A stretch of DNA of 64,000 bases from Seiridium cupressi. Its lineage: Eukaryota; Ascomycota; Sordariomycetes; Amphisphaeriales; Sporocadaceae. The first letter of the stretch is position 1, and the number at the start of each line of letters is the position of its first letter. The position numbers and the translations under genes are program-made. Below, in pieces: positions 13,880 through 24,956 of this stretch. Where the stretch lies: the NCBI GenBank assembly GCA_036674765.1, contig JARVKI010000076.1, positions 144,900-208,899 on the forward strand, read 5' to 3'. The notes below the pieces were generated by a model, which was not told where the DNA came from, made no database searches, and saw nothing but the letters and a program-made list of their open reading frames with translations.

Positions 13880-14818
13880 CTACTGACACTTAGCATCCAG
13901 ACATCATGGTGGTCACCATGATATTCGTCCACTCCATCCATTTCAGAAGGCCGATTTTCTTTTCGTGCGACTTCATCATATGTAGAGTTCTCAGCATGGT
14001 AAACCCACTCATAAGTGCGCTGGTAAGCTTCCGGAATACTATCATGCCTCAATAGTCGGCGAGAAAATCCAAGGCTGCTAATGACCTGTTGCTTAAATGC
14101 GACGTCTTTGATAGCCAGGGTCAAGTCAGTCATCTATTCCGCGAGTTCATCAATGTCCGATAGCTCATGGGGTTCAGCGGCCTCAATACGAGTTTGGATG
14201 GCTTCCAGCATCTGCTTTATATCCTCGAGTTGTTCGTGTTGTTCAAGGTGATATGCTTTGCTAGTTGAGCGCAATTGTATACACACTGTGTTCAGGGCTG
14301 TACAGTACTTGCTAAATCATGATGAGCATTACAGGAGGCACTCTCCTGGGGCATTTGCGGCCAAGACATACCTTGTAATAACACAGATGTGCAACGTCAG
14401 AGTGGCTCGCGTTCTGCGGAGATTCACATCGGGGCCAGCAATCTCTCTGCCTTTAAAACCAGTTTTGATAGCCATGACGGTACTCTTCCAGCGAGATTTG
14501 CTTCCATGCTCAATTCTCAATTCCCGAACCAACGTCAAAAAGTCGCTCGCAATCTGCCCTGGCCGTAAGTGCTAGTTTATGTATTGCTAGTAGCTGCTTC
14601 ATCAAGGGGCCGCCTTCGGGAATCTGCTCGCTGCTCGTGATGGTCAGATCAAGATCGCATTCCTGTAATTTGTGGTACACAGTCTCCAGATTTAAGAGTT
14701 CGGCTGTCGACCCCTCCGTAGAGCCATGGATCTGCGTGAAGGTAGAGACCAGGCTCAGAGCAAAGTCGATGAATTGGAAAACATTCGAAGCAAGACCAAC
14801 AGCGGCCAAAGCTTCCAT
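13880..14818 (-). pseudogene. NACHT/STAND protein N-terminal domain, broken and truncated
   Basis: The start MEALAAVGLASNVFQFIDFA is typical of the fungal N-terminal domain of STAND/NACHT NTPases and is followed by TQIHGSTEGSTAELLNLET. Three lesions follow. At about 14556-14566 one extra base shifts the frame: the continuation QIASDFLTLVRELR is in the next frame. A GT..AG intron then follows LTLHICVIT. After the next exon, SDIDELAE is followed by TAG at 14134-14136. Beyond it the same frame continues with MTDLTLAIKDVAFKQQVISS and IPEAYQRTYEWVYHAENSTY, the linker before the NTPase. The Walker A region (GKAGSGKST type) is never reached: homology ends near 13880-13910, where the APH pseudogene begins on the other strand. 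Intact relatives are immune-like or vegetative-incompatibility switches; this one cannot be functional as a STAND protein. Confidence 0.72.
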
Positions 14819-16032
14819 TTTGACGCTACCGCAGGCGAGATGATGAGATCACTTTGATTTACGCACAAGGAGATATGGGTTTCGTGGGGTTGACGATGGA
14901 GAAATGTGAAGATTGTGAGTGTTCTGGGACCAGCACATTGATGGTTCAGGCGACAAGGCGCACCGCGGACACTTATATCTGAGCTTGGGACGGAGCTGCT
15001 GAGCGGCTTCGTAGTTTCATAAGGGCCCCGGCCCACTGATTTCAACAGTAGTTCACCATCCTCAATTCAACTACATTCTGCATATGGCCAGACTTTCTTC
15101 TGTCCCACGCTGCAAAGAGAGTGTGGGAACAGCCCAAGCTTTGGAACTTGGGCTAGCGGGACAGTTTTGGCCTGAAGTATCTACGTGACATAACACACCG
15201 CCTCTCAATGCATCCATACCCACCTGCGACATAATTTGTATTTGCGATGCTGTCGCACTTGCTTTCCCATTGATGTGCTGAAAAGAGAGAATCAACATCT
15301 GATGTGGTAACCCGGCCGTCAAACGGCTGAGCGCTACTGACACAAGCGGTAGTGGGCGAATTGCCCCATCGGCATGAGGTGTGGGCACAACTCCCTCAAG
15401 TCTGCAGCGAGATAAATTAACTGGTCACAAGTTCTGACAAGGTATGCATAGACTCATTTTACCCTTTCGAGTACGAACGTCGAAGGGAGCCAATTCCATA
15501 ACTAGAGAACACGGACAGGCATGACTGGTCCACAAGCTGGGCTTCGCTCACTGCCTCTTTGAAGCCACCATTAATTAGTTAGTGCGGCCAGCATGCATTG
15601 GAATGCAAAGCACTTTGTGCATCTAGCATACAATGTAAACTCTTGCATTTCGCGGCTCCAAATAGAACTGGGCCACTTTCACAGTAATTTAGGAACTGCA
15701 GCATATATTCTAATGAGACTGTGTTGCGTTCAGTATAATGATATAGATCTTGGGGAGGCAACAGCGTCATAAACCACCCAAGGACTCAGTAGCGGAAATG
15801 AACTACTAATGATACTTTAGGATAACCTAGTCTGACACATGTCTTACTCCCTACATTACTTCAAGCCCCGGGCGTTAGCGAAGGTCAATGCTAGTCGGGT
15901 AATCATGACTGCCGAGTAACTCCGTGGTCAGCCGGAACTAATAATACAAACTCGAGTTATAAGAGTGCCTGATCCATAGCTAATTGGTTTACACCTCTTC
16001 ACGACGACATCTCTTCTCGCAACTTTATCACC
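14819..16032. other. intergenic, no gene seen
   Basis: 1.2 kb upstream of both the STAND pseudogene (minus strand) and the DJ-1 gene (plus strand), so it is a divergent promoter region. Open frames up to about 105 codons lack recognisable content. A TATA-like ttataag lies about 75 bases before the DJ-1 start. Confidence 0.5.
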
Positions 16033-16759
16033 ATGGCTTCCAACTCGACTCGTGAGCTGAACCCCATCTATAACTCACGTAACTCTGACTCAGTTAACAT
16101 CTGCCAAAGTTCCCCAGCACTTCGGGATTCTCTTGTATCCTGGTTTCGAGGCTCTCGATGCTTTCGGCCCTATGGAGGTGGTCAATGACCTATCCCGGAA
16201 CAATGAATTAAGTCTATCAATTATCGCGGCGACCCGTGACCCAGTATCGACTTTGTGGAAGGGCGTACACTCCGTCGGGCAGAGCGTGGTCCCAACGCAC
16301 ACGTTCGATGACGCTCCCGATCTCGACGTCCTCATTATCCCAGGGGGTTATGGCGGGTTCGACACGGGTGAAGCTACCCTTGACTATATCTGCAAAGTCG
16401 TCGCGAAGGTTGGCCATCTCATCACAGTCTGCAACGGTTCGGCATTGGTGGCACAGACGGGTGTCTTGGACGGCAAGAGAGCTACTACGAACAAGGCGTT
16501 CTGGAAGGGATGCACGGCTTTAGGCCCGAAGGTGAACTGGATCGCGCAGGCAAGGTGGGTTCAGGACGGGAATATATGGACATCTTCGGGCGTCAGTGCT
16601 GGCATCGATGTGACTCTGGCGTTTATAGCCTCGCACTTTGGCGAGGACGTGGCAAGGAATTCAGCCAACGCTATGGAGTTCACGAGGGCCCTGACTTCAG
16701 CTGACGACCCTTTCGCATCATACTATAACTGCCAAGATGTCCCAAGTCAATCTCCATAG
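16033..16759 (+). CDS. DJ-1/PfpI family protein (class I glutamine amidotransferase-like)
   Basis: Two exons, 16033-16051 and 16110-16759, give 222 residues. The 58-base intron splits the codon after MASNST and joins to LPQHFGILLYPGFEALDAFG, the standard first strand of this family. The acceptor was chosen because only this AG restores the frame. Landmarks: GPMEVV with the conserved Glu, DVLIIPGGYGG, and the nucleophile elbow ITVCNGSALVAQTGVLDG with the Cys of VCNGS; then KRATTNKAFW and TSSGVSAGIDVTLAF. This organisation fits the isocyanide hydratase/ThiJ-like branch found in many fungi, where function is mostly unproven (possible glyoxalase, hydratase or stress role). No signal peptide, so cytosolic. 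It lies just upstream of a sequence gap. Confidence 0.88.
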
Positions 16760-16895
16760 TTATCGCATCTCAGCAACTGAAGTCAGAAGTTTCTCTTTTG
16801 GGACGTGTCTGGAGCGATAAAACATATCTTAGGAGCAGAACGTGATAGAAACATGGGATACGTATGAAACAGGTCGTACATGGTAATAAACGCGC

Positions 16896-16917
16896 GGGGG
16901 GCGGGGGGGGGGGGGGG

Positions 16918-16956
<39 letters not shown>

Positions 16957-17099
16957 NNNNNNNNNNTTTTTTTTTTTGGGTTGTTTTTTTTGCTTAAAAA
17001 AATTTTTTTTTTGCTAACCTTTTTTTAAAATTGGTTTATTTTTTAAAATGTTTTTTAAGTTTAAAAAACCCCCCCAACCCCCCCCCCCCCCCCCCCCCC
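16896..17099. other. assembly gap (10 N) bounded by poly-G and poly-C
   Basis: A run of about 60 almost pure G (16896-16956) leads into ten N (16957-16966). After that come homopolymer-rich T and A blocks (16967-17068) and a C run to 17099. The left side is G-rich and the right side C-rich, and the bases between are mostly T and A homopolymers. This is the appearance of a failed read or gap-fill, not ordinary genome sequence. The true length and content between the DJ-1 gene and the Tubby-like gene are unknown; sequence at both edges should not be trusted. A genuine G/C-rich hairpin that stopped the polymerase is the alternative. Confidence 0.85.
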
Positions 17100-17492
17100 A
17101 ATTTGACGGTAAAGAGGTCTTAAACAACAGCATAGTCTTATAGACATCAACATTCGGGCTGAACTCACAAGAAATGAATTGCGGATCACTGCTGATTCCC
17201 AAAATAGTTATTCTTCAGAGCAGTGTTTCTCATACTTGAATCACTGTCTATCGTCATCAATAACGCGACAAAGCTTTTAAGTCCTGGTTCCTCAGTCCTA
17301 CCCTAGTGTAGTAAACTACGCTTGATTTGGTTATTTGTTCTCACTACCTGCTGGCCACATTGCGTATGCTCCTTCTCTTTTTCTTATAATGAGGCATCAT
17401 CGTCTTAGCACCAGTACTATACTTTCAAAGTACCACCTAGCACTAGTCTTTTCTATCCCGAGTAATGATGTCAACAGACAGGTGGACTATCG

Positions 17493-18305
17493 TCAGGCCG
17501 AATCCATATCACGTTTGAATTGGCAGTCCATAAGCATCAATGCAGTTATCACTGCCATCCGTCGCCATCTTGTTCCCAGCATTCCGGTTGTACCAGTTCC
17601 CAGAAAAGCGAACCGCCAATACTTGGTCCAAACGGTACCATTCTTGGCACAAACTGCCACGACTTCCTTGTTGTCAGATGTGCTTGGCCACAATCCCCTC
17701 ACTGGTCCTGACTTTATGTCTAGAAAGTCATCTTGGGTCATGCGAACAAGCTTCCAGCCAAAGGATTGGCCATTCAAGACGGTCTTCAACCTCGGGTTAT
17801 TAGTCGCGCGCCATTCAAAAATCTCCTCTTGATTCTTGATATCTGTAGGAATAGAGAACTGAAAGACGTTGCGTTTCCAGTCATATCTTTCCGTGACAAA
17901 CGTTGTTAGAGTTGTCACCTGGGGCATCGTATCGTACAGCGTGATTTCCCACTTCTTATAGTCATCATCAATGTACGAGCCCGAGGCCATGAACGGGTCG
18001 CTTGTAGATGGCCCTGCATACAGACACATATTACGTAATTTCCAGCGATTTTTGTCCGTTCTCTTAACAGCGTAGATTGGTTGCGCCCGATGTTCGCCGA
18101 TGAAGAGCTCCTCTATTGATGACGTTTTGTTGCTGTAAAGATTCCATTTCACTGGAAATTCGTGACTGTCAACATGACTAGGGTCTAAAAGGGTTCTCTG
18201 GGCTTTGCTCTGGATTTCTTCAAAGCCATGATCTGGTAATAGAGGTTCTTCGTGCGGGTTACGCTGCGGTGAAGCACCTAACCTTAGACAATTAGCATCG
18301 TCCAT
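17493..18305 (-). CDS. Tubby C-terminal-like/LURP-one-like domain protein
   Basis: Single-exon gene; the ATG at 18305 gives 270 residues, and an ATG 20 codons further up (18365) would add a hydrophobic leader. The C-terminal half shows the pattern of fungal Tubby C2-like proteins: EEIFEWRATNNPRLKTVLNG, FGWKLVRM, KEVVAVCAKNG, WRFAFLGTGTTGMLGTRW and MAVITALMLMDCQFKRD. The order Trp-Arg strand, GWKLVR, VVAV, FLG-TG-LG, then a final hydrophobic helix is what I rely on. Related LURP-one/Tubby folds bind phosphoinositides or act as membrane-tethered scramblase-like proteins; for fungal copies the role is unknown. It sits alone, after the sequence gap, facing the DJ-1 gene from the other strand. Confidence 0.6.
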   Translation of the reverse strand: MDDANCLRLGASPQRNPHEEPLLPDHGFEEIQSKAQRTLLDPSHVDSHEFPVKWNLYSNKTSSIEELFIGEHRAQPIYAVKRTDKNRWKLRNMCLYAGPSTSDPFMASGSYIDDDYKKWEITLYDTMPQVTTLTTFVTERYDWKRNVFQFSIPTDIKNQEEIFEWRATNNPRLKTVLNGQSFGWKLVRMTQDDFLDIKSGPVRGLWPSTSDNKEVVAVCAKNGTVWTKYWRFAFLGTGTTGMLGTRWRRMAVITALMLMDCQFKRDMDSA

Positions 18306-19734
18306 GGCTGTGTCCCAGATGATAAGGGGGTAAACGATTACGATCGATGGAGTAATGTACCACATATGGTGACATGTACTTTATTCTATCTCTCTGGACA
18401 CGATGCGTTGTGATGTGAAAAATACCAGTTGTCTCAAAAATTTGCCACTAAGAAGGATGTGGCTATGTATCTAGCTCAGCTCTGCCACTCTCCATCTATT
18501 GGACCGTGCAGCAAAAGCGTGTATGGGTTCTACGTGGGGCAGCTACCTGCGTTGTGTGGACTAGCATTGCCATGCTAAGGACAATACAATTTTGTTACTT
18601 TTTTACACAAATATAACAATAAAATTCCATGAGACCTCATTTTAGATTGATTCATAAAGTTTCCGTCAAACATATAACTCAATAGATGCAATGGAGTGGT
18701 TGCTGATTCAGAGTAAGGTAGCATCTCACCACTGAAGTCGGGGCTGCTTCTCGAAAGATGAACGCGATCAATGGTAGCAACAAAGTTTTACTTTATTGAA
18801 CGTGACTCTCAAGAGTCTACTCATATCCGCTATACCTTTTCTAGATGCCATCATGCTCACTGTCGTTCAATAGGGATTTCCCTGGGTAGCTTGTTTATAC
18901 CAGCTAAAACGTATAGAGAAAAGTCGGATTATAAGTCGCCGTCTAATTCCTGTATTCCGTAGTCGCTAATGCGAAGTGCCACACATCATCTTCATGGCAA
19001 GGTCTTACCATACCACGAAACGAAGTCTAACTAGCAGTAAACTTTTCAGCCACATCTATGGCGACATCAGAAGTCCCGGAATGACGGATTAATAAGCCTT
19101 TGATCGTGAGGGATAGCCAGGTTCTACTCCCAGCGTGAACACACCTATGCCCCAGATCATCGCTACTCAATACCCAGCGCCAAACGTACCAATATGGCAT
19201 ATTGGTTATAGAGGGCCGATATATCATGCAGTTGTTCACAAAGTCCGGTCGCCATCTCGAGCATTCCTCGTCGCGATGCTCGGGGATGATTCAAGATAGT
19301 ATACGAGCATGCCGCGCTATGCGATGGCGAGATTCTGGCGGAAGTTGGCATCTTCGATCGTCAATTGGCTTACCAGCCCATCGGATCTCATCTCCGCCCA
19401 ATAGAGTTCCACACAACTATCATCTGGGCAAGTAAGAACCAGTAATATCGTCGATAAAGGATCTCGCATCTGTGATTAGGAAGACGTCAGTCCCCAGGTG
19501 GGTTGCGTGCTCGTTTCAGACCGCGCATTTCGCGGTTGCCGAGGGACTCTGAGGTATTGCGTGATTACCCCACGCGGTTCGATGGCCGATAGGACCAGGA
19601 GCTCTGCAGCTTAATATAAGGGCACCAAGATGCCTCATATTCCCAAATGAGAACCAAGGGATCAGCATTCTGGCGAGTGTTGAAAAAGTGGGTTGCCAGG
19701 AAAAGCACATTTTCGAACTATATTACTTGCAACC
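18306..19734. other. intergenic, no gene seen
   Basis: 1.4 kb, partly AT-rich at 18590-18680. Short frames only. It is the divergent upstream region of the Tubby-like gene (minus) and the TauD-type gene (plus). Confidence 0.5.
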
Positions 19735-20946
19735 ATGGCCCCAGGTGTCACGTCAGACCTGCCTGTGCACTCCCTGCCCTCCCAGGACGGGAGTATCAAG
19801 GCCAAGTCTTACCCGAAGCCCCTGACCCCCAGCGGTGCCCTGGATAAATTCGAATATGAAGAGACAACTCCTGTCATTGGACGAGAGTTCTTGGGTGTCA
19901 ATATCGTTGATGACCTTCTAAACGCCGATGACGCGGATGAACTCTTAAGAGATCTGGCTATTACTAGTAGGTCACATGCTACCCTAGGCGGAAGCCATGG
20001 CTGAACTGTATCTTTTCTAGTCTCGCAGCGTGGTGTTGTCTTCTTCCGCGCTCAGGACAACCTGACCAACGAACTGCAGAAGGAGTTCGTCCACCGACTT
20101 GGCCAGTTGGCAGGCAAGCCAGCCGACTCTACGCTTCACATCCATCCCATTCTCAACAACACCTCCGAGTTCGGTGTTGGTGACCACCAGATTAGCACAA
20201 TCAGCTCGCTCCAACGCAAGGCAATTTACAAGGATGAGCAGGATCCATCGCGGAAACGCTATGACTCTGCAACATGGCATTCTGATATCCAGTTTGAGCC
20301 GGTCCCGGCAGACTACACCTCCCTTCGTCTGACCCAGCTGCCCAAGACAGGTGGAGATACTCTTTGGGCCTCTGGTTACGAAATCTACGACCGCTTCTCA
20401 AAGCCGTACCAAAAGTTCTTTGAGGGCTTGACTGCCACATTTATTGGTGATGGATTCCATAGAGCGGCCAGAGACAACCCAGATAAGGTGAAAATATTCG
20501 AGGATGAGCGCGGAAACCCTCTCAACGTCGGAGCTGGCCTAGAGGCTGTGCACCCGGTCGTGCGCACGAACCCGGTGACGGGATGGAAGAGTGTCTTCGC
20601 CATCGGACCATTCCCCAAGTACATCAACGAGCTACACGCAGATGAATCGGAAGCATTGTTGAAGAAGTTCGTGTCAGTAATTACGGAGAACCACGACCTT
20701 CAAGTCCGCTTCAAGTGGAGAAACGAGAACGATATTGGTAAGTCGATGTGTCAACATTTGAGCCCTCACGATCTGACCTCGGCCACAGCTATCTGGGACA
20801 ACCGCAGCGCATTCCACAGCGCAACTTTTGATTACGGCAATCTTGGTGAGCGATTTGGAAACCGCGCTGTCGGTATCGGAGAGAAGCCATTCTTCGACCC
20901 TAAGAGTAAGTCCAGGACAGAGGCATTGGCGGAAGCGGCGCAATGA
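19735..20946 (+). CDS. TauD/TfdA-type alpha-ketoglutarate-dependent dioxygenase
   Basis: Three exons, 19735-19966, 20021-20737 and 20789-20946, give 368 residues. The start MAPGVTSDLPVHSLPS is preceded by aacc, a good fungal context. Landmarks: EFLGVNIVDDLL, QRGVVFFRAQDNLT, and the iron-binding pair in ATWHSDIQFEPVP (His and Asp of HSD). Next are TQLPKTGGDTLWASGYEIYD, HPVVRTNPVTGWKSVFA, and the distal His and Arg in WDNRSAFHSATFDY and ERFGNRAVG. This is the fungal sulfonate/taurine dioxygenase branch, which releases sulfite from sulfonates using alpha-ketoglutarate and oxygen; some members act on other substrates such as aryloxyacetates. The second intron (20738-20788) is 51 bases and stop-free, so an unspliced transcript would still encode a protein with 17 extra residues before the distal His. 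Confidence 0.9.
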
Positions 20947-21376
20947 TAAAGAACCAGATACTGTGTATAGTTGTTAGCGTATATCGTCCATTCATAATCG
21001 AAGACAAACCTACTCAAACTGAACATGTCTATAATGCCGAGCTCCGAATACCCTGACTGGCCATGTAGTCTCGTGTCATTCTGCTGTTCGTTGGGTATAA
21101 TCAATTCGCCGTGATTGCTCGACATCTTCTTTCCCGATAACAGTGACCGCTACGAGATGTACACACAGATGGGTTCCGTGTGGAAAGCGGCCAATCTGCG
21201 GCATGATTCAACCAGTAGACCAGGCATATATCTATCGCTGTCAAAAGTCTGCCCCTTGGCTTTTCGTGTGCTGTTGTTCTCCAAATCCCACAATCGGTTG
21301 CAGGTTTCACCATAGACTCAACGAAGACACCCGATCACGACGCGCGGAGGCTGCCAGCACGGGTATATGTATCTCC
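20947..21376. other. convergent intergenic region
   Basis: 430 bases between the stops of the TauD-type gene and spc19, which point at each other. It must hold both polyadenylation regions. No further feature seen. Confidence 0.6.
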
Positions 21377-21942
21377 TCACGCCTTCTCGACCTGCTTCCT
21401 CAACTCTCTCTCTTTCTGCAGGACCTCCAGCTCCAGCCTCTCAATGCTGTATTCGAGCGCTTCTTTCCTCTGCTTGACAGCCTTTGCCCTGAGCTTGGCC
21501 TCGCCACCAAGCTTCTGCGCCGTGCTACTTTTGCTCCGGCCAGATGACGCATCGCGACTGTCTGTGGTCTCCGTGAGACGCCCCTGCTGGAGCTCGGCGC
21601 GGGCCTTGAGGGATTCGATTCGGCGCTCCACGCGATCGATGTGCGAGTCGGCGCGGTCGAGAAGCACGGTAATAGCGGGGCCTATCTCGTCGCGGAGTGA
21701 GGTCTCAGCGGCAGCGAGCGTGGGTTGGGGTATGAGCTCGTAATGCTATAGGCGATTCGCAATTAGTATCGTGACTGCTCCATGTCACAGTACCCTTCGT
21801 TCAGACTTACGCGAACAGCCTTGAGCACACTGATCAGTCTTGGGAAGTCTGACACGCCATTCCCGAGCGTTTCTACAGACGACTCCAGGTGAGATAGAGA
21901 GCCACGAAGGGCAGCTACGCAGTCGCCGTACGATGTTGCCAT
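21377..21942 (-). CDS. spc19: DASH complex subunit Spc19
   Basis: Two exons, 21942-21811 and 21745-21377, give 166 residues, the same size as yeast Spc19. The first exon carries YGDCVAALRGSLSHLESS, ETLGNGVSDFPRLISVLKAV, the hallmark segment of the family. The second opens HYELIPQPTLAAAETSLRDE and continues as a coiled coil (DRADSHIDRVERRIESLKAR, then a Lys/Glu-rich C-terminal helix). Spc19 is part of the ten-protein DASH/Dam1 ring that couples kinetochores to microtubule ends in fungi. The 65-base intron has gtaagt and a tatag acceptor. The frame is open upstream to an ATG at 22083, giving a Thr/Ser-rich extension; I prefer 21942 because it places the conserved domain right after the start. 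Confidence 0.88.
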
Positions 21943-23708
21943 GTCGACTTGTTTCACAACTTTGAAGTTTCCGTTTGTTCGCTCGGCGCTGGTGGATGTT
22001 GCTTCAGTTGAATGAGTGTTTACTTTCCGTGTTGACCGCGGGGCATTTTCGGTGTTGCTGTTGTCGCTGTCCCAGTGCCCCACCAGAACTGTCAGGCACG
22101 CTGCTGGCTGTAGCTTCTATCGTATCCTACGACTATGTCAAAACAGATGAGCAACCAACCAGGCACTACAATCTACACATGGTTCTGGGACAAAACGACT
22201 TTTATCAACCCTTTTGTCCACGCAATTGAATTGATTACGGCCTCGATGATCTTATCACACCAGGCTACCTATATCGTGGCAAAACAAATCAGCACAACAT
22301 GAGATCTAGATGGAAATTGCAAAAGAGTAGGCCGGCCCATTGAAGACCGAATTCTAATTGAAGCAAGAACTGCTGATACAATTCTTGCCCACTACTGGAG
22401 TCGAACCAATTGCCTCCTCATTACTAGTGAGGCGCTCTACCGATGAGCCAAGCGGGCGATGGCGAGGAATCCGATGTGGACCCATGCTTGCTGATGAAGT
22501 AGACGTCTGTTATTGAGTACTAATATCTGTGATAAAAGCCCCACTATTTAGTGCTTTCTTACCAATACTCGAGACTTTCTTCTCCCGCCTCTGTACTCCT
22601 TATACCGAAACATTCATATGAGCTGGTGCGAGTCGCCTTAGCAAAGGGATAGTTTGTATCTCGTGCCAGCTTTTGAAACGGCTCGTCGAGGTGAAGCAAT
22701 AACGCTCGATATATAGTGTCAGGTAATGGGCACAGTTTGCCGTCAAGACGACCTGACGTAGGTCGATACGGCTAGATTGTAATCAGGAGGGCTTTATACT
22801 TGATAATTTGTTCTATAGTCATCCCTTGGTAAGTTAAATCGACACCCCGGGTGCGCCTTTTTTGTTTCTTCAGCGTTGATGGCGATCATTGCATAGACGA
22901 TGATGCTTTTCATTTGAAGGGTACATCACGGATATACAGTCATCACTTCACGAAATGGTTTCTGAACTCGCCCATATAGAAATATCAAAACTGCTGCAGC
23001 AAATCAGCGCACCACCTTGGCACAGTCATACTTCACCATAACACTAACAGAATTCATGATGAACCACATTCAGTTGGCGTTTCGTGTTTTACCGCGAAAA
23101 ACCGCACTAACAAGAACATCACTCGGAATAGCTCAATTTCCATGATGATGGCACCAGGAATATAAGGCATCCTGTCTCCTCCACAATATACTAACTAGAT
23201 CACCTAGAAACCAGCAGCCCAAACAGATAGTGTGTACTGCGGAGCTGGTTTGGTGGATCGCCACCAAGTTCAACTGGCGGTTTAAAAGACCCACGAAGCA
23301 CAACCAGCTCGTCACCTTGACCAACGCTTCAGAGCACAGCGGCAAGAACCTTTTGCATACTGTCCGGGTTTGAATTCGAGTTCATACTCGGTAGACGGTA
23401 CTCGGCTGGGTGAGGAATGGATGGAATCCGGGAATCGTAGTATCGACTTCTTATGAGTGCATGAACTATAGGACTACCGTGGCTGTGAGCTGACAGCAAA
23501 GGGCCTGTAAGATGGCGAAGAGATTTGATCGTGCCTTAGCTACATCTTTAGGAGTAGCGGCATTGATTTGTCACTTGATGGTCAGGTTTATCCAAGATCA
23601 TTTCATCATTATTCATTACCACGTTCTATTGCCCAGACAGAGAATAATAATACATCATATTTGTACCTTCCACAGCTTCGATGCTGACCTAAGAGGCATC
23701 GCTGTCGA
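21943..23708. other. intergenic apart from one tRNA gene
   Basis: Between the spc19 start and the 3' end of the coiled-coil gene there is only the tRNA-Thr at 22387-22457. The remaining 1.7 kb has no recognised gene; it includes AT-rich parts near 22500-22560 and 22800-22940. Confidence 0.55.
22387..22457 (-). tRNA. tRNA-Thr (anticodon AGT)
   Basis: The minus strand folds as a standard 71-base tRNA without an intron. The acceptor stem pairs GCCCGCT with AGTGGGC, including one G-T pair. The D arm is GCTC-loop-GAGC; the anticodon stem is CCTCA/TGAGG with loop CTAGTAA, so the anticodon is AGT, reading threonine ACN codons after A34 becomes inosine. The T arm is ATTGG-TTCGACT-CCAGT. A-box and B-box promoter sequences are internal. 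No CCA is encoded, as expected in a eukaryote. Confidence 0.93.
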
Positions 23709-24956
23709 CTATTCGAAATCCTCAACCTCCTCGAAGTCCTCATCCTCCTCGAAGTCCTCCTCATCCTCGGCATCTTCGACTTCCCCGACCTCCTCGACCC
23801 ACTCGACCTCCTCGACCTCCACGTCATCTTCGATCTTCTCTACTTCAACTAGCTCGATGTCCTCCCGAAGACGCTTCATCTCTTCTTGCAGATGGAAGTT
23901 CTTTGCCAAGAGCTGATCAATATCATCATCCCGCTTCATGAGAGCCTCCGAGAGCTTGCATATCTCGTTCTCTTGCAGCTCATTGGCCTCGTGTAGGTCT
24001 CTGTTCGTCTTAAACAAGCTCTCCCTCTCGATGGCGAGTTCACCAAATTGGACAATATGCGCAAGCTGGTTCTTTATTTCGACCGTGCGCATCTCTCGCT
24101 GGAGCTGCTCGTTACGCTGGTTCAGATATTGGTTCCTCTCAACGTGGTCGTCCCTTTCCTTGGTGAGTTCAGCGATCTGACAATCCTGCGTGTGGCATCT
24201 GATGACAGCAACGCGCCTTTCCGTCTCGGCGTTCTCGATGATGACGGCGGCGTGCGACAGCTTGTCATCCTTGCGAGCGATAACCGCCCGATTTAAGCGG
24301 ATCTCCTTCTCCAGGGCCAGCTGGTGGCGATTGGCCGCCTTTGCGTGTTCGGCTGAGGCGGCCTTCGCCTCGCATGCCTTCTCCTCGAGCTCGCGGATGT
24401 TGTCCACCTGGATCTTGCGTCCCCATTCGAGGCTTTCTATCTGAGCCCTCATCTCCTTGGTCCGATGGGAAACCTTCGCATCAACGTTCTGGGTCTCATT
24501 ATGGAGCTGCTGCTTGTAGAAACGTTTGATGTTGTCCGTCATTTCGTTGTAGGCAGCTGCCTGGATATCCAGCTCCTTCTCGTGCTGAGCCATGACTTCG
24601 GCAAGGCGATCAGCATGGACAAGCTCCATTCTGCGGATTTTGGCCTCGTACTCGGTGGTCGTACTGGCGATTTCTTGGTGAAATGTCAAGTCCCTGGTGC
24701 TAAGAAAGTCATGGAGCACTGTCCTGAGATCAGACAACATGCCATCGATCCACCATTTAGAAGCGTCGGTAGGGGGAATAGCTGCGATAGGGACAGCCGA
24801 GTCGACAACATTCATGGCGCTGGGCCAGCCGTCGTGTGTTGCTGCTATCGTGGAGAGATAACTCGTGCATTGCTCGAATATGTGATTAACGCACTTGATA
24901 GACACGTCCAGGGCCTCTTCAGCCTTGCTGACCTGTTGATACTCGAAAGCCGGCAT
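23709..24956 (-). CDS. orphan coiled-coil protein with acidic C-terminal tail
   Basis: Single open frame of 415 residues with no family I recognise. Residues about 1-90 are mixed and include a Trp-rich patch (DASKWWIDGMLSDLRT). Residues about 95-365 form one long coiled coil rich in Glu, Lys, Arg, Gln and Leu (for example RRMELVHADRLAEVMAQHEK). The last 50 residues are nearly all Glu/Asp/Val/Phe in short imperfect repeats (EEDEDFEEVEDFE), matched at DNA level by a low-complexity CTC/GTC-rich stretch at 23710-23850. The organisation resembles structural or scaffold proteins (myosin-tail or septation-associated types), but nothing specific supports a role. The upstream 24957-25010 DNA is an imperfect GT-rich repeat. 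Codon use and lack of breaks suggest a real, lineage-restricted gene. Confidence 0.65.
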   Translation of the reverse strand: MPAFEYQQVSKAEEALDVSIKCVNHIFEQCTSYLSTIAATHDGWPSAMNVVDSAVPIAAIPPTDASKWWIDGMLSDLRTVLHDFLSTRDLTFHQEIASTTTEYEAKIRRMELVHADRLAEVMAQHEKELDIQAAAYNEMTDNIKRFYKQQLHNETQNVDAKVSHRTKEMRAQIESLEWGRKIQVDNIRELEEKACEAKAASAEHAKAANRHQLALEKEIRLNRAVIARKDDKLSHAAVIIENAETERRVAVIRCHTQDCQIAELTKERDDHVERNQYLNQRNEQLQREMRTVEIKNQLAHIVQFGELAIERESLFKTNRDLHEANELQENEICKLSEALMKRDDDIDQLLAKNFHLQEEMKRLREDIELVEVEKIEDDVEVEEVEWVEEVGEVEDAEDEEDFEEDEDFEEVEDFE

